Assembly (NCBI RefSeq): GCF_963678635.1
Contig: NC_087070.1
Location: 54,042,617 to 54,106,616 of the forward strand
Reading direction: 5' to 3'
DNA: 64,000 nt
From: Symsagittifera roscoffensis
Lineage: Eukaryota; Xenacoelomorpha; Acoela; Convolutidae
Position 1 is the first letter of the stretch, and every line of letters starts with the position of its first letter. The position numbers and the translations under genes are program-made. A model generated the notes under the pieces. It worked only from the letters and a program-made list of their open reading frames with translations, had not been told where the DNA came from and searched no databases. Below are positions 36,301-47,600 of this stretch, piece by piece.

Positions 36301-38040
36301 TTCCCGTTTGGTGTACTTGAAAAACTGCTGATATATCAATTACTCGTAACCTTTTTGCAGTTTTGCTTGTTTTTGAATGACATTGGGCTTCCTGAGTCTG
36401 CAATTGCAAATCTGTTCTCTATATTTGTTTTTCGTTTTTACTATGTGACGGCTTAAATCATTTTCTTCAATACTTGCTGAAAATTTGATTTCAAGTACTC
36501 TGGAGGTCGTTAGAACGGTGAAGTTTTCACGAGGTGTCTCTTCCCAGCCAAATGCCTCACTTAGTACTTTTTGCGCAAACTTTGTCTTTTGCAGGCATAA
36601 TTTTAGGTTGTTTGGCCCAAATTGTCTCCCACACTTGTAGCATAATATGTTCTGACCTCCTTGTTGGTATTAACTACCTCTTGTGAGGTAGTTTCCTCTC
36701 GGGTAATTCTGTCTGCCTCTTTGGTATCCACGGCCTCTTTGGTTGTTTTGGTAACCCCCTTGTCCGCCTCTTTCACGTATGTAGCCCACTTGCTCTTGTT
36801 CGATCACTGCTGATGTTGATAGCCCGAGTGGGTTTTTTTCATTATTTTGCTGAGTTTTATTTTTATATTACTTCTGATTGCATATTCGTATGTGTCTAGG
36901 GGGATCTGGTTTCTGCTATTTTGTTGTTTGCCACGTGAGCGGTAAACAGATTTCAAACCAACTCTTCATCTCAATCTCCGCAGTTTGCACCAGATGCTAA
37001 TTTTATTTGTTCAGCATAGAATTGTTCCATTGTTTGGTTTTTTTCTTTGCTTTCGGCAAACTAAGCTGTCTTTTTCCATTGCAACAAGTCTTGTCATAAT
37101 AAAGATAATTTTTAGCTCTTTCACAATTTATTTCGTTCTCACTGATTGTAGGTCGAGACCGGGTCTTTTCTGCACGAGTTGGCGTTGTTCTTCGGCTTCC
37201 AGACAGAAGAATGCCTGGCTCCTTAGTTATGCCTCTGCCTCGTCCCATGCAACTGCGTTGCACAGAATTTCTTTTTATATGGCCTTGAGTATTATGTTTT
37301 ACCATGCTATTCTTTTCTCCTGGTTGCGGATATTGCGGTTACGTTTCTGTGCTTCATTTTCAGCGCTAGTTTTTTGTTGCTAAGTTGGCTCTGTTGGGTC
37401 GATTAGCGTTGGTTTTACTCGAAGTAGATTTCTGATTTCTATTCAGTCTATGGCAAGAACAGCCATCTTTATCATGGCTGCCCACTTGGACACTTCCAGT
37501 GGTGGCTCTTCTGATTCTTTTTGCCAGAACGGCAAGATACTTAACAGACGTTTTTATATTACTGGCTGCGCCATGTCATACCTATGTGCCTGATTAATTC
37601 TAGATTCCGAACGGATTTCAAGATTGAATTTATACAAATAAAGTTTTCAGGAAACAGTAGTTTCAAACAATTAATTTTGCCCGAGACTTTTATGTTTTTT
37701 TCGAAGTGATCAGAATCTTAGGGTAAGGTATTTTTAGTCATATAATGCTAGGTTTGTAATCGCATCTTCCGGTTTGGTTTACTTGAAAAACTGCTGATAT
37801 ATCAATTACTCGTAAACTTTGTGCAGTTTAGTTTGCTTATGAATGACATTGGGCTTCCTGAGTCTGCAATTGCAAATCTTTTCTCTATATTTGATTTAAT
37901 TTTACTATCTATATGACCGCTTAAATCATTTTCTTGACTCCTACTGGATGCGCCATGTCATACCTATGTGTCTGAGTAATTCTAGAATCCGAATGGATTT
38001 CAAAATTGCATTTATACAAATAAAGTTTTCAGGAAACAGT
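33351..38040 (-). repeat. Tandem array of gag-protease segments from an old Gypsy-like element (three units plus a partial)
   Basis: Three head-to-tail copies with matching landmarks at about 33618, 35180 and 36656 ('gacctccttgttggt'), plus a partial fourth 3' block ending at 38045. Unit length is about 1.5 kb. On the minus strand each unit encodes a basic Gag-like stretch ('GRGRGKRKNYRNQ', 'MKTNPLGLSTSAVIEQE', 'THREADRITREETTS'-like), then 'ETPRENFTVLTTSKVLEIKF', then a retropepsin active-site block 'MTDSGSSMSFINKQ' (about 33330-33370) or 'TDSGSPMVFINKQ' (34500-34540). Copies differ by many substitutions, indels and stops. Longest remnant frame 33568-34026. Confidence 0.75.
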
Positions 38041-38108
38041 AGTTTTGTGCCAGTTGGTCATATTTGGAGGTTTGACCTTGAGAGAAGCAAAAAACACTTG
38101 ATTTTGGA

Positions 38109-38351
38109 GTGAAGTTTAATTTTTTAAAATTTCGAATGGAACTTGTCGTGCACGATTTTCTCGCGATAACTGAAAATCAGAAAAAAGAAATCAGAACAAT
38201 TGCAGAACGATTGAGTGACAATCGCGGGAAAGTTGCTAGAAAAATCAGTGGGAAATTGCTATTCGCAATTTCAGTAGCAATAATAATCGAGAGTAGAGCT
38301 GTCCCATCTGAAACAGAGACGAGCGCATTCCCACGAACTGGATTGTTGTGA
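38109..38351 (+). other. LTR-internal open frame (80 codons), unrecognised
   Basis: Starts 'MKFNFLKFRMELVVHDFLA'. The 3' LTR holds the aligned frame at 55421-55660 with about 80% identical residues and no stop introduced, despite roughly 10% nucleotide change in this part of the LTR. Differences look mostly amino-acid changing, so there is no visible sign of purifying selection. Could be chance or a small accessory protein. Confidence 0.3.
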
Positions 38352-38632
38352 CTGGAGTACTATTATTAACTGGACCAGAGTGAACCTTCGGTGGAAAGGT
38401 GGACAGCTGGAGTGTCCCAATGGTTCACGAGAACTCACAGTCTAGAGTACAAACTTGTTCTTGTTATTAAAACTGACTAACATTAAACTCATTTTAGTTA
38501 CTTTATTGATTCTTGAGTTGCTTACCGACTTATTTACTTCCTGGTTCTTGAGCGTGCTACAATGTGAGTACTAATTTAAATTCCTAGAGTGTGTTTTATG
38601 ATTGTTATGTTGAGGTAAGGCGAGTTTTAGGT

Positions 38633-38653
38633 TGATCCATCTGAAATGGATCA
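38633..38653 (+). promoter_or_regulatory. Conserved hairpin 15 bases 5' of the LTR AATAAA
   Basis: TGATCCAT and ATGGATCA flank a five-base loop. The identical hairpin is at 55945-55965 in the 3' LTR, again just before AATAAA. Position suggests a role in 3'-end formation or simply the stable R-region stem common in LTRs. Confidence 0.4.
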
Positions 38654-38667
38654 AAGTTCCACTGTCT

Positions 38668-38673
38668 AATAAA
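38668..38673 (+). terminator. LTR polyadenylation signal (AATAAA)
   Basis: AATAAA inside the LTR, conserved at 55980-55985 in the 3' copy, the expected place for element transcript polyadenylation. Confidence 0.5.
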
Positions 38674-38973
38674 AAGTAACTTAACGGATTGTTCCAACCC
38701 GGTTTTTAACGGCGTTCATGTATTTTGGGTATCTAGAGACCTAAGTATGGGGACGTTTCTAATTCTAGAGTGGGGGGGATATTTTAGTAGTAGCCTTTAA
38801 GCTGTAACGGGTCGTAGTCTCATGTCACAAGCGAACCGAACTGGCTCCGACCGTTCTTGAGGTAGAAAAACACAAGAGATGGTGTCCCTGACCCTTGAGC
38901 CAGTGGTTATAGGGCCTATTTTTCTTAAGCCTCATGTGTGACTGCAGTAGACGAATGTTACATAGTGTTTTTA

Positions 38974-38991
38974 TGGCGCTCCTGGGTGTTT
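38974..38991 (+). promoter_or_regulatory. Candidate primer-binding site
   Basis: Eleven bases after the 5' LTR, a stretch begins with TGG (complement of tRNA 3' CCA) followed by a seven-base block and GGGTG, as expected for complementarity to a tRNA acceptor stem plus T-stem. I cannot assign the tRNA. Confidence 0.35.
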
Positions 38992-39468
38992 ACGACATCA
39001 AGACTACGGAGTCGAACCCACTTGAGACAGCTTCGGGCTGAATGCCCATTCTAGAGTACCGGCGGTACGGTTCGACAGGAACGTGCAAACCTTCCGGTTG
39101 TACCGTGATAGCTTTTTAAGAAAACTCGAGAAAATTTCCTGGTACGCTCTCCGAACGAGGCTTAGCTAACCGAGTAAAGGGGGCAACTAGGGGGACAAAA
39201 ACACGAGCAAAAAGACAAAAAGCAAAACAAAAAAACCAAAAAAGAATAGAAAAAGGAACAAAAACCATAAAACGAAAAAAGACAGTGACTTTGACACCAG
39301 ATCAGTTGGATCAAACCTTTATATTAATTAAATAGTATACCCATACTGTTTTATAAGTTCGATCGTTTCGATCAACCTAGCAATTTAACACAGTAACCGT
39401 AATAAAGTGCCCGAGTGTGGGGCGTTGTCAAGGGTTTTCAGATAGTTTGGAACTTAGCTGGACAACAA

Positions 39469-39655
39469 GGAAACTTGACTGGAAGAGGTGACCAGCCGAG
39501 TGGGAGGGTTGTTCAGGAGTACCTGAGCTGAACCAATAGGAGACTCGACTGGAAGAGGTGACCGGCCGAGTGGGAAACTGGTTCAGGAACACTTGAGCTG
39601 AACCAATAGGAGACTGGACTGGAACAGGTGACCAGTCGAGTGGGAAAGCAGCTAA
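39469..39655 (+). repeat. 70-bp tandem repeat, 2.7 copies
   Basis: Units start at about 39469, 39539 and 39609 and share 'gactggaagaggtgacc', 'cgagtggga' and 'tgagctgaaccaatagg'. Unit differences are few. Lies in the element leader. Confidence 0.85.
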
Positions 39656-40469
39656 GAAGGATTTGACAGTTCTCGAGTTCTCAAGTTGGGCAGAACGGGT
39701 ATCGTTAGAATCCACATTACATTATAGGAGATAAGTGTAAAATTGGATAAGCGAAATCCCCCAGTTTTGAGGAACGTTTTTACTTGAGCAGGCCTGGAAA
39801 CAGGTCTACGGTTTTCTCTTGAGAGGTTTAGCACCCGGCGCTTAAAGTAATTTTTAGGCTTAAGAAGGGGGGCTAAAAAGGGGGGAGGTTAGAAGGGGGG
39901 CTGGTTAAGTTAGAGTTTGGCGGTTGTAAATTGTAAAAAGGAGGGAAATTAGAGTAACTAATTAGTCGACATCGTTGACTTAGTTACATTAGAAATTAAC
40001 ACGCGTTGGTAATATTAGGTGGAGATCGAAATTTGAACTCGAGTAGGAAGGTACCCTGGTCGGATTGGTAGGGGGGAAGGGACATAGACAGTTTTTGTAA
40101 TACCCCATAAGATCGCTAGCAGGGGGGAAGGAAAACGCGTGGCAATTAGGTACCAGACATATTTTTTAGACGACAGGTAGACATTGGTCACCTTTGAATT
40201 TCAGGTGGACTCATTTTTCTGTTTTTATTATTTTTCTTACTTAGATTTTTGTTGCATTTTAGTGAGGATTTGTGTTTGGTTTTATACGAACAGGTGATCA
40301 CAAGATACCTGCGCACCTACATTGAAATAGAAACAACCAAAAAGAAGAGGGGGGTCAGCATTTGGCTTTTAAGAGAGGGTTTTTGGGAAAATTTTACTAG
40401 AGCTTGAGTGGTGGTACAAGATACGGTGATTCAAGAAGACCCTACAACGAGGAAGACACTCCGTGACGA

Positions 40470-41145
40470 GTCTTGGGACAGTACCGAAGAAGTCTTGGGA
40501 CAGAGCAGTCTTGGGACAGTGGTCTTGGGACAGGGTCTTGGGACAGTGGTCTTGGGACAGGGTCTTGGGACAGTGGTCTTGGGACAGGGTCTTGGGACAG
40601 TGGTCTTGGGACAAGGGTCTTGGGACAGGGTCTTGGGACAGGGGTCTTGGGACAGTGGTCTTGGGACAGGGTCTTGGGACAGTGGTCTTGGGACAGGGTC
40701 TTGGGACAGTGGTCTTGGGACAGTGGTCTTGGGACAAGGGTCTTGGGACACTAGTCTTGGGACACTAGCCTTGGGACACTGGTCTTGGGACACTGGTCTT
40801 GGGACAGTAGTCTTGGGACACTAGCCTTGGGACAGTAGTCTTGGGACACCAGCCTTGGGACACTGGTCTTGGGACACTAGCCTTGGGACACTAGTCTTGG
40901 GACAGTAGTCTTGGGACACTAGCCTTGGGACACTGGTCTTGGGACACTACCCTTGGGACACTAGTCTTGGGACAGTAGTCTTGGGACAGTAGTCTTGGGA
41001 CACTAGCCTTGGGACACTAATCTTGGGACAGTAGTCTTGGGACACTAGTCTTGGGACAGTAGTCTTGGAACAGTGGCCTTGGTACAAGGGTCTTAGGACA
41101 CTAGCGGAGAGTACTGTGATAGTGACGAATAGTCTTGGGACGGTA
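40470..41145 (+). repeat. 13/14-bp minisatellite (about 48 units) in the element leader
   Basis: Units are variants of 'gtcttgggacagtg' (14 bp), with 13-bp units and with 'cactagc', 'cagtagt' and 'caggg' endings. The left half is mostly 'cagtggt' and 'cagggt' types, the right half alternates 'cactagc/t' and 'cagtagt' types, so it grew by successive local duplications. Open frames through it on both strands are repeat artefacts. Confidence 0.95.
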
Positions 41146-41396
41146 TAAAAATTGAAGTAAAATTACAACAAGTGTGTCTTAAGACAAAATAAGACAAATC
41201 GAAATAGGTACGGTTGAGACCACATTAAGGGAAATTTTTCAAAGGTTTTAGAAAGAGAGCTACAACAAGGTTTTTAACACGTTGTACAAAATTTGTTACC
41301 ACAAAATTTTTTTTTGTTTTATTATTTTTTTTTATTCTTAGAATAGAATCGTGTATATAATAAAATTGTAAATAAAAGCAGTTGTAAATAGAAATA

Positions 41397-41675
41397 ATGA
41401 GGCGGAGTAGGGTACCGGTGCTCGAAAAAAGGTCAAGTGGATCAAACACGAAATATAATTCATCGCTGCGCGGAACGACATCAACAGGCCCAAAGATAAC
41501 AAAGAAGAACTTTTCAGTTAACATGGTCAGTACGAGGAGTGGCACCGAGAGCAAGACACGAGAAGATGCAGAAGAACCAAACCCGAAACCCATAGAGTTC
41601 TCACCAATAGACAATGTGGAAGATGCAATAGGCAACACCGAAGAAACGGTGAAAGAAGACTCTCAAGTAAAATAG
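41397..41675 (+). CDS. Gag N-terminal segment, separated from Gag-Pol by one in-frame TAG
   Basis: 92 codons from an ATG at 41397 in the same frame as the downstream Gag-Pol. It ends at TAG 41673-41675; eight codons later the Gag-Pol ATG pair is reached (41700 and 41703) with no further stop. It contains 'MVSTRSGTESKT', starting at an internal ATG (41523), which resembles the start of many Gypsy Gag proteins, and then acidic sequence. Possibilities: a separate small protein, stop-codon readthrough giving an extended Gag, or a nonsense mutation in this copy. Confidence 0.55.
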   Translation: MRRSRVPVLEKRSSGSNTKYNSSLRGTTSTGPKITKKNFSVNMVSTRSGTESKTREDAEEPNPKPIEFSPIDNVEDAIGNTEETVKEDSQVK

Positions 41676-41699
41676 ACATCTTTTACAGAAAGGTTGGCG

Positions 41700-44600
41700 A
41701 TGATGGTCGGAATAAAAACGAAAGAAAACATAACTGAAGAACCAAAAGCTGAAAGAGCACGAACATTTGGGACAGTGAGCACGAAGACGACAGAAGCCAA
41801 TCCAAGAGAGGAACAAAATAAAGCAGAAGCTACGGCCGAAGACAGACCGACGGCTGACCATGAAGAGGCTATAATTGAGCTAGGTGACTTGATGGCGAAA
41901 CTGAATCAGATCGACAAAAAACTGAAGCACAGCGAAGAGGACAGAGAAGTGATAAGAAAAGACTTAAGATACAACAAACACGAGTATCTGGATAGTTATT
42001 TTAACCTGGCTAAGGCAACAGATGAGAGACTCAAGGAGATGTCAGATAAGGTAGAAACCACCAATGAAGAACGAGATAAGAACATCAAAAAAGATATGCA
42101 ACAGTTGAAAAACCGATATGATGATGTCAACAGCCAATTAGGTAGCCTGGAAAAGAGAATGGACACAATGAGCAAGAATCAGGCCGAAAGTTCATGTGCA
42201 ATACAGACGAAGTTGGATGCAATCTTGAGAAATTCTACCTCACAAGAAAGACCGGCAGCGGATCACACGCAAGGCACCAGAGTTGACTTTGTGGAACCAC
42301 AAAGGGGCAAACGGCAATCGACATCGTTTCCCTTAACCCGGGATACGGTGAGCATAGCACCAACAGCTGCTAAAACAATCATGAAGAATGGAACGTCAAG
42401 TACAACGACTTGCCCGGGGGACTCAACAGCTAACAGCAACGCAGGTCCGGATGCTATGACATGGGCAAGCACTTGGGAGATGATGAACAGGACTCTAGAG
42501 GCCTTCGCCACGAGGAACACTTGCTCGAGCGATAGGAGGGACGGAAAATCAAGAAAAACTTTCAAGAAGCCAAAGGAATTCAAAGACGACTCCGATGGAT
42601 GCATCGACACTTGGGTGGAAGTGATGAGATTACACCTAGAGCAAGATAACTTAAATGATGAAAGACAAGCATGCACAGCCATACTCAGCAACTTAGAAGG
42701 CACGGCATTAAAATGCGTGGTCGCAAAGAAAGAAGAAGAACGTGACACCGCGGACAAGATCTTCGAGATATTGCTGAATCGATTCGGGTCAGGCATGAAG
42801 GGTCACCAAGCGATGATGCGATTTGAAAAGAGAAGGCAGAGGGACGACGAGTCAATAGATCGGTTCCTAGATGATCTCGAGAGCTTGAGGAGAAGGAGTG
42901 ACCCAGAGGAGTCGACAAACAGAAGAAACTTCAGCATTGCCTCGAAGTTCATTGATGGGGTAAAAAGTGACGACTTAAGGACAATGTTAGCAACATACTA
43001 CACATTGTCGAAAGACAGCGCACCCACCCCAGAAGAAATGAGACAGAAATCAAGAGAATACATGCTGATGAAACCTAAGAAGTACTCATATTCTGAAAAC
43101 AGGAACACGCAAGGGGGAAGCCAACCCCAGAGGTCATCATGGTACAAACCTAGAGATGATATGGACAAGCGCAGATCATGCGCGAACTGCGGGTCAGCGG
43201 ATCATCATGTGGCTGACTGCACAACGTACAAACAAGGCATGAAGAGCCTAGGTTATGCACCGGATGAAGAGGATATGAGCCAGATGGAGGAACACGAGTA
43301 CTATAATGGCTTAATCATCAAGATAGGCGCCAGATGCTTCTTCTGTAACCAGGAGGGGCACTTCAGAATGGATTGTCCCTTGTTCTGGGAAGCGGTCAAG
43401 GACCAGAATCACCCCAAACATAAGTTGGCATTAGCGGCGGTGCAGAATCAGCGGAACAGGCAAAACGAGTTTGAATCTAGGAACTTAGGAGCACCAAACA
43501 CCGAATTGCCAACGAAGACAGTGAAAGCTGTAACACATGTTAGCGGTGCGTTAGAGTCCGCGGCCGGGAGCTCTCTAGAGATAAATTATGAGAAAGCGGC
43601 GACGGAAGCAATTGCCAAAGTGAAACAAGATCTGGCTGCGAAAGAAATAGAGCAACGACTAAAGTTGGAGATCGAAAGACAGAATTTTAACGAAGCATTA
43701 ACCGGATCGAACTCAGTACCAGAGGCTAGAACGGGCTCAACAAAGAACGGGAATTGTAACACCGTGAAAATGGTGACAGGTAAACCTTTTGGAATATCGA
43801 AAATCGGAGCAAGAATAATGTCGATAATCACAGTGGGCGGCCACGAAGTAACCAGAAACTTGAGCGAGCCAAGCGACCAGACGATAATGCACATTGACGT
43901 GTATGCAGACTACTTGAGTGGAATAAGTCCACAAACGACTTCTAGAGCGCTCAGAGCACTACTCACGAGAGGGGGCAGCAAGTCGGTACGTGTTGATAAT
44001 AGGTACACTGAAGCTTATGGTCCACACGAGGTGATGCTAAATATAGATGGAATCAACATCTATACCAAGACGATGATAACATGCGACGAAGACCTAATTG
44101 GACAAATCTATTTAGGGAAAGAAGAGTTGAAAGTAAGATCGATCGGACACTGTGCCATGCTTGAAGAAGATGCAATGCACATCGGGACGGAAGCAGACGT
44201 GACAGGACACGTGCTAGACATAAATGGCAAAAAGACTCAGTTGCGTGGATTACTTGACACGGGAGCAGTCTTGAGCGTCATACCAATCGAAACATGGGAA
44301 AAGATGGGCTTTGACAAAGGTGACTTGATAGACTCGAGAATACGGCTGTCAGCTGCAAACAAAGGGGCCCTACGGGTGCTGGGCAGGACGCCGATAATAG
44401 CCCTCAATTTGGGGGAACGTAACCTGTGGATGAGCTTCATCGTGGTAGAAAACCTAGATGAATCTGACCAATTCATTTTGGGCAGAGACTTCATCAGGAA
44501 TTTCGACGTAACGATAGATCTAAATAATGCAATGTTCAGGATACGGAACCCGGATAGGAGGTACGCAATCAAACCGGTAAATTTAATAATGGCAAATGAG

Positions 44601-47600
44601 AACAAAGCACCGGTATTCTTGATTAGGAGAGTGAGGTTAAAAGCTAATGAAGCGGCAATCGTAAGCTTGAGGATGAAAAATTATAATGAACTAAGTGACA
44701 ACAAGCAAGTGTGTATAGTTCCAAATCCTAATAGTCAAAGCGCTGCTGTTTTAGGAAGATCATTTTCGATAACGAAGAGCGGCCTCTGCGTCAGTGTCTT
44801 GTTGAATACCCTTGATATACCGATCACGATACAGAGAGGGAGGAAGCTGGGATATGCTTTACCGGTTAAAACTCGATATGAAACAATTGAAAACTCAAAA
44901 CAAAATGAAGTTGTTGATTGTCCCAACCACAGGGACAAAATTTGTATCTTGAGACGATTGCAGAGAATAAAAGATTCTTCAGGTCTTATCAAATCACTTA
45001 AGTCAGAAACGGACGATGGGCTTTCGAGCTGTTCGAACTTTCCAGAGCGACCCACACCAGATGAAATGCAAACTGATAAACCGGTTCTGCCGGAGATTGA
45101 ACATTTAAGGGGCAAACTGAAAGATGAACAGCTCGAAGCTATCAAGGACGTACTAGAGCGGAACGAGGAGGTTTTTTCAAGGCATAAGGCGGATATCGGG
45201 TGTTGTAATTTTGTTGAACATGAAATAGAACTTGAGGAAAACGCGGTACCACACAGGGAGGGGGCGAGGCGCATGACCCCACACAAATCGGACGCGTGTA
45301 GAAAAGAAATCGAAACGTTACTAGAGTATGACATGATAGAACCATCCAAGTCACCGTGGGCGTGTGGAGTAGTGATGGCCAAAAAGAAAGGCGACCAGTT
45401 AAGGTTTTGTTGTGACTTTCGATACCTGAACTCCGTCACGGTGAAGGATGCCTATCCCATACCTAGAATTGATGAGAGCCTCTCGAAGTTAGGTGATGCG
45501 AAATTTTTTACGACTCTTGATTTAGGCTCGGCCTTTTGGCAGGTACCATTAAGGAAGCAAGACAGGGACAAGACAGGGTTCGCCTGCGAGTTGGGTCTGT
45601 TTCAATGGAAACGGATGCCGTTTGGACTCTGCAATGCAACAGCCACGTTTCAGCGGCTGATGGCACACGCGTTGATAGGCGTGACGAAGAAGTACGGCAA
45701 CCTGGTAATGTGCTACGTGGACGACGTGGTAATAGCAACGCCAACACTAGAAGACCACATCGAGAGGCTCGACGAGGTGTTCGCGTGCATGAAAAGATCG
45801 GGGCTGAAGTGTAAACCATCAAAGTGCGAGATACTCAAGGACTCGATTAAATACTTGGGCAGGATGGTAGATAAACACGGTATCAGACCTGACCCAGACG
45901 CCGTGGAAGCAGTCCTAACCTGGAAATCACCGAAGACGGAACACCAGCTGATGAGCTTCCTGGGTTTCGCCAACTATTATAGAGAATTCATCAAGGGCTA
46001 TGCGGAGAAGGTATACCCGATGCAACAATTAATGAGACATAAGGGCAAGAAGTTCACGTGGAACAACGCGGCAGAAGAGTCATTCCAGAGAATAAAGAAA
46101 GAGCTGTGTGAGGCACCAGTACTGGGTATGCCGACTGAGAAGGGGATGTACGTGCTAGACACGGATGCGTCAGTAGTCGCTATTTCTGGGATTCTCCATC
46201 AAGAACAAGAATGGAATGGGAAGACAGTCTTGAGACCAATAGCATACGGGAGCAAGGTCCTAAGTGACACAGAAATGAAGTACGGAGCACCGAAAGCAGA
46301 GATGTTCGCGGTGGTCACCTTTGTCGAAAAATACAGAGCATACTTAGGCAGTGAGCCCTTCAAGCTGCGAGTCGACAACCGAGCACTAAGCTGGCTGAAA
46401 ACGTACTCAATGGACCAGAGCTATATTGGGAGGTGGATAGTTCGCTTGGATGGATACAACATGATAATTGAGCACAGAACACGAGATAAACATCAAAATG
46501 CTGACAGCTTGAGTAAGAAGACGGAGTTCTACGAGAGGCAAGAACAAAGAGAGGCGGACAGACCTGAGATCAAAGACGGCTTCTCCTTTATGGACAAAGA
46601 AACGTACGACAGTCTTCCACTCACGAGATGGTTGGACAAATCAGGCAAACCGATTGAAGATCATCCCGAATTGCCGAAAGAGCCTCTTGAAAAGACCATC
46701 TTGAAGAAAAGCAGAGGGATTCCGATAGGAATAATGCTCAAGTCCAAGATCGTGAGGGAAACACTCAAGGCAAAAGGTTATGATCTCATCCAGGTAGAGG
46801 AGGGAACGGTCCGAATAGATGAAGACTTAATGAGGTTGCTTGAGAAACTATCAGATTACAAGCCCGTGATCCAAGGGAAAGGTCAGGAGGCACCGGAACT
46901 AACCATACTTCGGAGAGAAGAAACAGTGAACAATACTGACGTCTCAAAAGGAAGCATCACTGATAGCAAGGAAGTTGTGCGATCACTAGTTGAAAAAATC
47001 CCCGAAAAAGTTCTGGAGCAGACAAAAGTCAGGGATAAGAAAGTAACATTCAGAGAAGAAGTTGAACACCTGGGACTAGATCAAGAGTCCGGGGAGTGGT
47101 CCAGATTCATGGAAGAAGACGAAACCGGAGAAGGGAAATTGTCCGGGGAGCGCGAAGAATGGGATGAAGACTCGGATGAGAACAGCGAAGACCAAGACAG
47201 TCTATGCATGATACTGGCGGAAGAGAAGATAAGACAGCACGACAGGGAATTACAGACGGATCCATCTTCAGGGACGTACAATCTGGAAATACAAGAGGTA
47301 CGAGGTGGTGAAGAGCTCGAGAAAATAGCAGTTTCAAGAAAACCACTAAGGGAACTATCGTGCAACTCAAACGTCAGAACGAATCTGGTACCAGAAGACG
47401 ACATGAAAATCGTGAAAAGGATGATATGTGTGAAACTGAGCGATGACATCCACAACCCTGGTGAGATGAATGGACAGATCATGGCGCTAAAGGAGCACGT
47501 TAAGGCGAGATACAGGCTGTCTGACCTAATAAGGGCCCAGAAGAATGACAAAATGACAAGTAACCTCTCCAAATGGATCCATTCGGGAGTCAAGGAGAAG

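Larger units (their letters stand above)
38046..38962 (+). repeat. 5' LTR (917 bp)
   Basis: TG...CA direct repeat matching 55358-56274. It carries an open frame of about 80 codons (38109-38351), an 8-bp-stem hairpin (38633-38653) and AATAAA (38668-38673). Left flank 'cagtagttt' belongs to the gag-protease repeat array, so the element inserted into that array or was joined to it. Confidence 0.92.
38992..41396 (+). other. Long 5' leader of the giant element
   Basis: 2.4 kb without a convincing coding frame: G-rich and A-rich stretches, three 70-bp tandem repeats and a ~0.68-kb 13/14-bp minisatellite. Such a leader could hold packaging and translation signals; none can be named from the sequence. 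Confidence 0.6.

Noticed and set aside
38041-38045. Target-site duplication for the giant element
   Set aside because: The five bases left of the 5' LTR do not match those right of the 3' LTR at 56275-56279, and shifting the ends does not create a match.
40369-40824. Repetitive open frames on both strands (LGTVVLGQ and CPKTTVPR types), or a CRISPR-like array
   Set aside because: Units are contiguous 13/14-bp minisatellite copies with no unique spacers; all frames are by-products of the repeat, and the sequence is eukaryotic.
42263-42796. Long minus-strand frames within Gag-Pol (also near 44735-45439, 47081-47593 and 49367-49996)
   Set aside because: They are antisense shadows of the intact + strand Gag-Pol frame and show no independent protein features.
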